A stretch of DNA of 64,000 nucleotides from the NCBI RefSeq assembly GCF_023953935.1, contig NZ_JAMLIW010000010.1, forward strand, positions 45,021 through 109,020, read 5' to 3'. This document shows positions 57,309 through 64,000 of the stretch, piece by piece. Positions within the stretch are counted from its first letter, which is position 1. Each line of letters opens with the position of its first letter. The DNA is from Thermomonas sp. Lineage in GTDB: Bacteria > Pseudomonadota > Gammaproteobacteria > Xanthomonadales > Xanthomonadaceae. A program made the position numbers and the translations under genes. The notes below the pieces were generated by a model. It made no database searches, was not told where the DNA came from, and saw only the letters and a list, made by a program, of their open reading frames with translations.

Positions 57309-59246
57309 ATGAAGCAAGTTTCCTGCCGGGCAATCCTGTTGGCGGCATGGCTGGCACTGGCACTGCCGCTGTCCGCGCTGGCCGCCGACGTCGGCCACTT
57401 CGTGCTCGGCAACACCGCCGCCCGTACGCCGGGACCGGTGCAACCGGGCCTGCTGTTGATGGGCGGTGGCGATCGCAATGACGACGCCCTGCGCTGGTTC
57501 ATGCAGAAGGCGGGCAACGGCCACATCGTGATCCTGCGCGCCTCGCAGGGTGGCGAGATAGGCGAGGAGTTCTTCCATCGGATCGGCGGCATCGCGTCGG
57601 TCGAAACCTTCGTGTTCAAGGATCGCCAGGCCGCCAGCGACCCCCGCATCCTCAAGGCCCTGCAGCATGCCGACGGCATTTTCATCGCCGGCGGCGACCA
57701 GTCGCGTTACGTGCGCTACTGGCGCGGCACGCCCATTGCCCGCGCGCTGGATGCGCACGTGCGCGCCGGCAAGCCGCTGGGCGGCACCAGCGCCGGGCTG
57801 GCGATCCTCGGCGAATATCTGTATGGCGCGATGGACGGCGGCAGCCTGGTCAGCCCGGCCGCGCTGGCCGATCCGCTGGGTGACGCCAATACCATCGAAA
57901 CCGGTTTCCTCGACCTCGCCCTGCTCAAGGGCGTCGTCACCGATACCCACTTCAGCGAGCGGGCCAGGCTCGGCCGTCTGGTGGCCTTCCTCGCCAAGAG
58001 TGAAGACATGGCCGGCCGGGCGCTGATTGGGCTGGGCGTGGACGAGGATGCGGCAGTCGCGGTGGAAGGCGATGGCACCGGCCGCGTCTACGCGACGGCG
58101 GCAGGCGCGGGGGCGACGGTGGTGCGCGGCGGGTTTGCGGCCCGGCAGGCCGAAGAACGTCCGATGCACCTCGATCGCCTGGAAACCCTCGGCGCCGGCC
58201 GCGATTCGGTGCTGCACCTGCCGTCCGGCACCGTCGATCGCCCCAGCTTTACGCGCCGCTATGCCGTCCGCAACGGCGTGCTGGTGGCGCTGGATGCGCC
58301 GCTGCTGGTGATCCACGGCGGCGCCGGGGTCGAACCGGGTGATCTCAACCCGCAGCAGGAGGCCGACATCAAAGCCGCGTTGTCAGCCGCCCTGCGCGCC
58401 GGCTACGCCAAGCTGCAGGGCGGCGCGCCGGCGCTGGATGCCGTGACGGCCGCGATCACCGTGCTGGAGGACGATCCGCACTTCAACGCCGGGCGTGGCG
58501 CGGTGTTCACCCACGACGGCAGGAACGAGCTTGACACCTCGATCATGGACGGCGCGACCGGACGCGCCGGCGCGGCGGCCGGCCTGCATCGGGTCAGGAA
58601 TCCCATCCTGCTGGCGCGCGCGATTCTGGAACACTCCAACCACGTGATGATGGTGGGCGATGGCGCCGAAGCCTTTGCCCGCGAGCAGGGGATCACCTTG
58701 GTCGATCCGGCGTATTTCCGCACCGAATCGCGCTGGAGGGCGCTGCAGCGCGCCCTGCAGAAAGAAAAGCAGGCGCAGCTGGAGAAGCGACCGCTGGTGC
58801 TGCCCGGCCGCGCCTACTTCGGCACCGTCGGCGCGTTGGCACTGGACGCGAGCGGCAACCTCGCGGCGGGTACCTCGACTGGCGGCATGACCAACAAGCG
58901 CTATGGCCGGGTCGGCGATTCGCCGATCATCGGCGCCGGCACCTGGGCCGACGCCCGCTGCGCCGTCTCCGGCACCGGCTGGGGCGAGTTCTACATCCGC
59001 GCTGCCGCCGCCCACGAAATCTGCGCCCGCGTGCGGCTGGCCGGCGTGCCCCTGCCCAATGCCGCCAATGACGTGATCAACGTCGACATCCCGCGCGCCG
59101 GCGGCGACGGCGGGGCGATCGCGCTGGGTGCCGACGGCGTCGTCGCGTTCCCGTTCAACAGCGGCGGCATGTACCGCGGCTGGATCGGCAGTGACGGCGT
59201 GCCGCACGTGGCGATCTACAAGACCGACGCGCTCGAGATGCCGTGA
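57309..59246 (+). CDS. exported cyanophycinase-isoaspartyl peptidase fusion
   Basis: A 645-residue two-enzyme fusion with a signal peptide (ILLAAWLALALPLSALAA). Residues ~45-290 are an S51-type cyanophycinase: LLMGGGDRNDD, FIAGGDQSRYVRYW, nucleophile Ser161 in GGTSAGLAI, and TDTHFSERARLGRLVAFL. Residues ~325-645 are a plant-type asparaginase/isoaspartyl peptidase (Ntn): VIHGGAG, HFNAGRGAVFT, nucleophile Thr506 in GTVGALALD, AAGTSTGGMTNKRYGRVGDSPIIGAG. The first half would cut cyanophycin to beta-Asp-Arg dipeptides and the second would split them to Asp and Arg. It is divergent from a receptor/signalling operon. No cyanophycin synthetase is in the window. Other isoaspartyl substrates are possible. 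Confidence 0.93.
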   Translation: MKQVSCRAILLAAWLALALPLSALAADVGHFVLGNTAARTPGPVQPGLLLMGGGDRNDDALRWFMQKAGNGHIVILRASQGGEIGEEFFHRIGGIASVETFVFKDRQAASDPRILKALQHADGIFIAGGDQSRYVRYWRGTPIARALDAHVRAGKPLGGTSAGLAILGEYLYGAMDGGSLVSPAALADPLGDANTIETGFLDLALLKGVVTDTHFSERARLGRLVAFLAKSEDMAGRALIGLGVDEDAAVAVEGDGTGRVYATAAGAGATVVRGGFAARQAEERPMHLDRLETLGAGRDSVLHLPSGTVDRPSFTRRYAVRNGVLVALDAPLLVIHGGAGVEPGDLNPQQEADIKAALSAALRAGYAKLQGGAPALDAVTAAITVLEDDPHFNAGRGAVFTHDGRNELDTSIMDGATGRAGAAAGLHRVRNPILLARAILEHSNHVMMVGDGAEAFAREQGITLVDPAYFRTESRWRALQRALQKEKQAQLEKRPLVLPGRAYFGTVGALALDASGNLAAGTSTGGMTNKRYGRVGDSPIIGAGTWADARCAVSGTGWGEFYIRAAAAHEICARVRLAGVPLPNAANDVINVDIPRAGGDGGAIALGADGVVAFPFNSGGMYRGWIGSDGVPHVAIYKTDALEMP

Positions 59247-59320
59247 GGGCTGCCGCCAGCGGCGGCGTTCGCAACCGACGTGGCGACGGTCCGCGTCCGG
59301 ACGCGGGCACGCGCCGCCCG

Positions 59321-59839
59321 CTACACCACCAGCGCCGCGTGCAGCGGCGCCGCGTCCGTCCAGCGGGCGCGGCCGTTGAGGAAGGTCAGCTCCATCAGCA
59401 CGCTGGCGCCGGCGATCTGCGCGCCCAGTTGCTGCGCCAGCGCACGCGCGGCCAGCAGGGTTCCACCGGTGGCCAACACGTCGTCCACCAGCAGCACGCG
59501 CTTGCCCGGCGCCAGCGCGCCGGCCTGCACCACCAGCGCGTCGCTGCCGTATTCCAGCGCGTAGGACTGTTCGAGCGTGGCGCCCGGCAGCTTGCCCGGT
59601 TTGCGCAGCGGCACCAGACCAACGCCGAGTGTGCGTGCCAGCGGCGCGCCGAGCAGGAAGCCGCGCGCCTCGATCGCCAGCACGGCATCGATGGGCACCC
59701 CCTGCCACGGTCGGGCCATCGCCTCGATGGCCGCAGCGAATGCCGACGCCTCCCCCAGCACCGGCATGATGTCCTTGAACACGACGCCCGGCTTGGGGAA
59801 ATCCGGCACGTCGCGGATCAGCTGGGTCCACTCGGGCAT
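59321..59839 (-). CDS. apt: adenine phosphoribosyltransferase
   Basis: A 172-residue type I phosphoribosyltransferase salvaging adenine to AMP with PRPP. It has [19 protein letters not shown] at the start, [23 protein letters not shown] and the PRPP motif [14 protein letters not shown]. It is on the minus strand, convergent with the fusion gene. Confidence 0.96.
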   Translation of the reverse strand: MPEWTQLIRDVPDFPKPGVVFKDIMPVLGEASAFAAAIEAMARPWQGVPIDAVLAIEARGFLLGAPLARTLGVGLVPLRKPGKLPGATLEQSYALEYGSDALVVQAGALAPGKRVLLVDDVLATGGTLLAARALAQQLGAQIAGASVLMELTFLNGRARWTDAAPLHAALVV

Positions 59840-59916
59840 GGCGCGGCTCCTTCCGGAATCGACCCATTGTGCCCGTCGGTCACCGGAAACGGCCATGCCT
59901 GGCGCGAAGCCGTAAA

Positions 59917-60672
59917 ATGGCGGTGATGAACTCCAACGACCCACGTTCCGGCATCGCCCTGGTGGCGTTCGATGCCGACGACACCCTCTGGCGCAGCCAG
60001 GATTACTTCGACGACGCGCAGGCGAGCTTCGAGCGGATCATCGCCCAGTACGTCGACCTGGGCGACGTCGGCCAGCGCCTGTATGCCTACGAAAAACACA
60101 ACATCGCCTTCTTCGGCTATGGCGCCAAGGGCATGGCGCTGTCGATGGTGGAAGCGGCGGTGGACATCACCGAGGCGCGCATCAGCGGCTCCGACATCAA
60201 GCGCATCGTGACCCTGGCCAAGGACCTGCTGCGGCATCCGGTGGAATTGCTGCCCGATGTGCGCGAAGCGGTGGCGGCGGTGGCGGCGCAGCATCCGCTG
60301 GTGCTGATCACCAAGGGCGATCTGTTCCATCAGGAAACCAAGGTGCGTGACAGCGGTTTGTCGGATCTGTTCCGCCGGATCGAGGTCGTCAGCGAAAAAG
60401 ACCCGGCGACCTATGCGCGCCTGTTCGAGGAATTCGGCATCACCGCGGCGCAATTCCTGATGGTCGGGAATTCGCTGCGCTCGGACATCGCGCCGGTGCT
60501 GGAGCTGGGCGGCTGGGGCGTACACGTGCCCTATCACACCACCTGGGCGCACGAAACCGAGGCCGAGCTTGGCCAAGGCCAAGGTCGAATACGCACGATT
60601 GATTCACTGGCGGCATTGCCGCAAACCCTGCAGGAATTGGACATCCAATCGCGCCTGCAACCCGCACCCTAG
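59917..60672 (+). CDS. HAD-superfamily hydrolase
   Basis: A ~251-residue HAD phosphatase of the DxDDTLW group. Motif I is [10 protein letters not shown], motif II LITKGD, motif III around VSEKDPATY with Lys, and motif [14 protein letters not shown] helical cap follows motif I (ISGSDIKRI). No membrane segment is seen. The substrate is unknown. ATG 59917 or 59926 are both possible. The SDR gene follows 13 bp after. Confidence 0.85.
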   Translation: MAVMNSNDPRSGIALVAFDADDTLWRSQDYFDDAQASFERIIAQYVDLGDVGQRLYAYEKHNIAFFGYGAKGMALSMVEAAVDITEARISGSDIKRIVTLAKDLLRHPVELLPDVREAVAAVAAQHPLVLITKGDLFHQETKVRDSGLSDLFRRIEVVSEKDPATYARLFEEFGITAAQFLMVGNSLRSDIAPVLELGGWGVHVPYHTTWAHETEAELGQGQGRIRTIDSLAALPQTLQELDIQSRLQPAP

Positions 60673-60685
60673 GAGAATGGATCGC

Positions 60686-61579
60686 ATGACTTCCCGCATC
60701 GACCTCCACGGCCGCACGGCCATCATCACCGGCGCGGGCGGCGGCCTGGGGCGTGCCCACGCGCTGCTGCTGGCCAGTCGCGGCGCGCAGGTCATCGTCA
60801 ATGATCTGGGCGATGCCGCCGATGTGGTGGTGGCGGAAATCATCGCAACGGGCGGCAAGGCGCGTGCGGCCAAGTGCTCGGTGGCCGACGCCGGGGCGGT
60901 GCAGGCGATGGTGGATGCGGTGCTGGCGGAATTCGGCCGCATCGACATCCTGGTCAACAACGCCGGCATCCTGCGCGACAAGAGCTTCGGCAAGATGGCG
61001 CTGGACGATTTTCGCCTGGTCGTCGACGTGCACCTGATGGGCGCGGCCAACTGCACCAAGGCGGTGTGGAACGCGATGCGCGCGCAGAACTACGGCCGCA
61101 TCGTGATGACCACCTCGTGCAGCGGGCTGTTCGGCAACTTCGGCCAGGCCAACTACGCCGCCGCCAAGATGGGGCTGGTCGGGCTGATGCAGACGCTGGG
61201 CATCGAGGGCGAAAAGCACGGCATCCGCGTCAACTGCCTGGCCCCGACCGGCGCGACGCGGATGATGGAAGGCATCCTGCCGCCGGAGCAATTGTCGAAG
61301 TTCAGCCCTGAGCTGGTCAGCCCGGCGGTGCTGGCGCTGGTGGCCGAAGGCGCGCCCAACCGCGCCATCCTCAGCGCTGGTGCCGGCGGCTATGAGCTGG
61401 TGCAGGTGGCGATGACGCAGGGGATCGAACTGGGCGAAACCGCCAGCGCCGAAGCCATCCTCGCGCGCTGGGGCGAACTGAGCGACCGCAGCGACAGCTT
61501 CGTGCCGGCGCAGGGCTTCGACCAGGCCCGCCACGAGCTGCGCAAAGGCGGTTTCGCGCTCGCACAAGACGCGGCCTGA
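60686..61579 (+). CDS. SDR-family oxidoreductase (D-3-hydroxyacyl-CoA dehydrogenase-like)
   Basis: A 297-residue short-chain dehydrogenase. IITGAGGGLGRAHALLLASRG and VIVNDLGD are typical of the MFE-2/17-beta-HSD4 D-3-hydroxyacyl-CoA dehydrogenase group. ILVNNAGILRDKSFGKM, TTSCSGLFGNFGQANYAAAK and a long C-terminal extension (~60 residues) support this. ATG 60686 is chosen: AGGAG at 60671-60675 is 10 bp upstream, whereas the ATG at 60677 is too close. A fatty-acid or steroid-type hydroxyacyl substrate is inferred. Confidence 0.85.
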   Translation: MTSRIDLHGRTAIITGAGGGLGRAHALLLASRGAQVIVNDLGDAADVVVAEIIATGGKARAAKCSVADAGAVQAMVDAVLAEFGRIDILVNNAGILRDKSFGKMALDDFRLVVDVHLMGAANCTKAVWNAMRAQNYGRIVMTTSCSGLFGNFGQANYAAAKMGLVGLMQTLGIEGEKHGIRVNCLAPTGATRMMEGILPPEQLSKFSPELVSPAVLALVAEGAPNRAILSAGAGGYELVQVAMTQGIELGETASAEAILARWGELSDRSDSFVPAQGFDQARHELRKGGFALAQDAA

Positions 61580-61634
61580 GCACGCTTCCCCACGGCCGCG
61601 GGCGCAGGCGCGGCCGCTGCCGGCGCGCGGTGGC

Positions 61635-63071
61635 TCAGGCCACCAGCAGCGCCATGAAGTCCTGCACCGGCAGCGCTTCCAGCCTGGCCTGATCCAGCGC
61701 GACGTCGAGGATGGCCTGCTGGCGGGCGGGGTCGAAGCGGCGGGCAAGGTTGCGGCGGAACTTGGCTTCCAGCAGCGGGATGCCCTCGGCGCGGCGGCGG
61801 CGGTGGCCGATCGGATATTCGACCAGGACCTCGTCGAGTTTGCTGCCGTCGGTGAAGGTGACGGTCAGGCCATTGGCGATCGAGCGCTTGTCCGGATCGT
61901 GGTAGTCGGCGGTGAAGGCCGGGTCTTCGACGCAGTGGATCTTCGCGCGCAGCGCGTCGATGCGCGGATCGCTGGCCACGTCATCCTCGTAGTCTGCGGC
62001 GGTCAGCCGGCCGAAGATCAGTGGCACCGCCACCATGTACTGGATGCAGTGGTCGCGGTCGGCCGGGTTGTCGAGCGGCCCCTGCTTGTCGATGATGCGC
62101 ATGCAGGCGGCCTGGGTGCGGATGATGATTTTCTCGATGTCATCGGCGCGGCGGCCCTGCGCCTTGAGTTGGCTGTGCAGGGCCATCGCGGCCTCCACCG
62201 CGCTTTGCGCATGGAATTCGGCCGGATAGCTGATCTTGAACAGCACGTTTTCCATCACGTAGCTGCCGAACTCGCGCTCGAAGCGGAATTCGCGGCCCTG
62301 GAAGGACACGTCGTAAAAGCCCCAGGCCGGCGCGGTCAGCGCGCCCGGATAGCCCATCTCGCCGGTCTGCGCGATCAGCGCCAGCCGCACCGCGCGACTG
62401 CACGCATCGCCGGCGGCCCAACTCTTGCGCGAGCCGGTATTGGGCGCATGCCGGTAAGTGCGCAGGCTCTGGCCGTCCACGAACACCTGCGACAGCGCCG
62501 CCAGCGTTTGTTCGCGGTCCAGCCCCAGCAGCTTGCACACCACCGCGGTCGAGGCCAGCTTGACCAGCGCCACGTGGTCCAACCCGACCTGATTGAAGGA
62601 ATTCTTCAGCGCGATCACGCCCTGGATTTCGTGCGCCTTGATCGCGCACTCCAGCACCTGGCGCATGGTCAACGGCGCGCCGCGGCGGGCCCGCCAGTCG
62701 GCTACCGCCAGGATCGCGCCGAGGTTGTCGGACGGGTGGCCCCATTCGGCGGCCAGCCAGGTGTCGTTGTAGTCCAGCCAGCGAATGGTCGCGCCGATGT
62801 CGAACGCGGCCTTGACCGGATCCAGCTCGAAGGCCGTGCCCGGCACCCGCGCCCCGCCCGGCAGCGCAGCGCCTTCCACCCACGGCCCCAGCAGCTTGGT
62901 GCAGGCCGGGTAGTCCAGCGCTTCCAGCGCGCAGCCGATCGAATCGATCAGCACGTTGCGCGCCGTGGTCCACGCCAGTTCGGAGCGTGGCTGGTAGTCG
63001 CGAACGTAATCGACGATGCGGACCAGCAGTTCGTCCCAGTCGGGGCGGGCGTTGTCGAGATGGGAAGCCAT
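61635..63071 (-). CDS. prpD: 2-methylcitrate dehydratase
   Basis: A 478-residue PrpD dehydrating 2-methylcitrate to cis-2-methylaconitate in propionate catabolism. Family blocks: IGCALEALDYPACTKLLGP, RWLDYNDTWLAAEWGHPSDNLGAIL, CAIKAHEIQGVIALKNSFN, HAPNTGSRKSWAAGDACSRAV, FKISYPAEFHAQSAVEAA and DPRIDALRAKI. Length and sequence match the bifunctional PrpD class and not MmgE of other pathways. prpF lies upstream on the same strand across a 334-bp gap that holds an inverted repeat. The presence of PrpF implies an AcnD/PrpF route in addition. Confidence 0.96.
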   Translation of the reverse strand: MASHLDNARPDWDELLVRIVDYVRDYQPRSELAWTTARNVLIDSIGCALEALDYPACTKLLGPWVEGAALPGGARVPGTAFELDPVKAAFDIGATIRWLDYNDTWLAAEWGHPSDNLGAILAVADWRARRGAPLTMRQVLECAIKAHEIQGVIALKNSFNQVGLDHVALVKLASTAVVCKLLGLDREQTLAALSQVFVDGQSLRTYRHAPNTGSRKSWAAGDACSRAVRLALIAQTGEMGYPGALTAPAWGFYDVSFQGREFRFEREFGSYVMENVLFKISYPAEFHAQSAVEAAMALHSQLKAQGRRADDIEKIIIRTQAACMRIIDKQGPLDNPADRDHCIQYMVAVPLIFGRLTAADYEDDVASDPRIDALRAKIHCVEDPAFTADYHDPDKRSIANGLTVTFTDGSKLDEVLVEYPIGHRRRRAEGIPLLEAKFRRNLARRFDPARQQAILDVALDQARLEALPVQDFMALLVA

Positions 63072-63288
63072 GCGGACGTTCCAGCAGCACCGAATTGCAT
63101 TGTCGCCGGCAACGCTACGCCGGAGGCCGGAAAGATGCGTGAAGCCGACAGTCGTGTTGGGTTGCGTTGATTCAGGTCAACTGCAAACGCGTGCCGGTGG
63201 CAGGCCGGGAGCTTCGACCAAGCCTGTAGCGTGCGGGTTTTATTGCTGCGGCGCGTGAAGCCACGGTTGAAGCCATGGCAGCAATGTG

Positions 63289-63395
63289 GCGCTGCGCCAG
63301 CGGGCTTCCCCCTTACGCGACGCCTCCGGCAGCGTGCTTGCGCCCGCTGCCTCCCCCTTGATTTCGCTACAGGGGGAAGCCCACTGACGCAGCGC
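63289..63395. repeat. inverted repeat in the prpF-prpD spacer
   Basis: Imperfect 26-bp arms, GCGCTGCGCCAGCGGGCTTC... (63289-63314) and its inverse (63370-63395), surround a 55-bp core. Four mismatches or fewer are seen. The 334-bp spacer holds no gene. It could be a MITE-like or REP-type element. Confidence 0.75.
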
Positions 63396-63405
63396 TTGCG
63401 TGTGG

Positions 63406-64000
63406 TCAGTCCTGCGGCACCCGCACCCAGCCTTCCATCAACACCCGCGCGCTGCGGCTCATCACCGCACGCGTGACCATCCACTGACCATCGACGTGCT
63501 GCACCGATGCGCCCACGCGCAGGGTGCCGGACGGATGCCCGAAACGCACCGCATCGCGCTGGCCGCCGCCGGCGGCCAGGTTCACCAGCGTGCCCGGAAC
63601 CGCAGCCGCCGTGGCAATCGCCACCGAGGCGGTGCCCATCATCGCGTGGTGCAGTTTGCCCATCGACAGCGCGCGCACGTTGAGGTCGATGGCGTCGGCG
63701 GCGATGGCTTTGCCGCTGGAGGACACGTAGGCTTGCGGTGGCGCGACGAAGGCGACTTTCGGCGTGTGCTGGCGTGTGGCCGCCTTTTCCGGCGTCCTGA
63801 TCAAGCCCATGCGCAGCGCACCGGCCACGCGGATGGCTTCGAGCTTGGCCAGCGCGGTTTTGTCGTCATTGATCGCCGGCTGCAATTCGGTGCCGTCATA
63901 ACCCAGCGCGTCGGCGTTGACGAATACTGTGGGGATGCCGGCGGTGATCATGGTTGACTGCATCGTGCCGATGCCGGGCACTTCAAGTTCATCGATTAGA
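63406..64000 (-). CDS. prpF: 2-methylaconitate isomerase PrpF, C-terminal part (runs off right edge)
   Basis: The C-terminal ~197 residues are visible; the N-terminus is beyond 64000. Family blocks are VPGIGTMQSTMITAGIPTVFVNADALGY, RVAGALRMGLI, PKVAFVAPP and VRALSMGKLHHAMMGTASVAIATAAAVPGTL, with FGHPSGTLRVGA and a terminal MSRSARVLMEGWV. PrpF is a diaminopimelate-epimerase-fold isomerase of 2-methylaconitate, used with AcnD. It is upstream of prpD on the same strand. Confidence 0.95.
   Translation of the reverse strand, partial: LIDELEVPGIGTMQSTMITAGIPTVFVNADALGYDGTELQPAINDDKTALAKLEAIRVAGALRMGLIRTPEKAATRQHTPKVAFVAPPQAYVSSSGKAIAADAIDLNVRALSMGKLHHAMMGTASVAIATAAAVPGTLVNLAAGGGQRDAVRFGHPSGTLRVGASVQHVDGQWMVTRAVMSRSARVLMEGWVRVPQD

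Overview
The window is GC-rich gammaproteobacterial chromosome. Gene content and order point to the Xanthomonadaceae/Lysobacteraceae (Xanthomonas, Stenotrophomonas, Lysobacter and relatives). The main pointers are hslV with a short N-terminal extension, the xerC-DUF484-dapF-lptM block, the zapA/6S RNA/fthC and ygfB-pepP neighbourhood, the rph-rdgB-hemW-DUF1631/PilZ-pepQ block, an oleABCD olefin cluster, and prpF/prpD. This is inference from remembered gene families; no search was run.

Layout. 1-9.3 kb: start of a cytochrome c/FTR1 iron permease, a DUF1232 protein, a frameshifted thioesterase, an acyltransferase, a PEBP protein, hslU/hslV separated by a long heptanucleotide array, xerC, DUF484, dapF, lptM and DUF454. 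9.4-16.3 kb: two S9 oligopeptidases, a patatin and a WYL regulator. 16.4-21 kb: an SLC13 transporter, glnA with visible sigma-54 and NtrC sites, and uppP. 21.2-28.7 kb: rpmG/rpmB, rpiA, EVE protein, fthC, 6S RNA, zapA, a small coiled-coil protein, a PAS-GGDEF-EAL protein, ygfB and pepP. 29.1-40.9 kb: pepQ, two DUF1631/PilZ pairs, hemW, rdgB, rph, yicC, gmk and a lipoprotein, all recognisable but broken by many small indels. Essential genes on both strands are hit, so low-quality sequence is the likeliest cause. 41-49 kb: oleA, oleB, oleC and oleD with five other genes between them. 49-52.4 kb: Cys-rich protein, czcD-like efflux, truC-like synthase, arfB and an acyltransferase. 52.4-59.2 kb: ECF sigma, FecR and TonB-dependent receptor, divergent from an exported cyanophycinase/isoaspartyl-peptidase fusion. 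59.3-64 kb: apt, HAD hydrolase, SDR, prpD and the start of prpF.

How genes work together. HslUV is an ATP-dependent protease. OleA-D build long-chain olefins from two acyl-CoAs. The sigma/FecR/receptor operon has the layout of a cell-surface signalling uptake system. Its divergent partner could degrade cyanophycin fully to Asp and Arg in the periplasm, so the pair may be a polymer- or peptide-scavenging locus. PrpD and PrpF belong to the propionate methylcitrate cycle.

The two most interesting features are (1) the cyanophycinase-isoaspartyl peptidase fusion beside a surface-signalling receptor, and (2) families of 7-bp repeats that sit directly before start codons in a fixed orientation (hslU, glnA, uppP, rpiA, gmk), several as arms of large inverted repeats around promoters.
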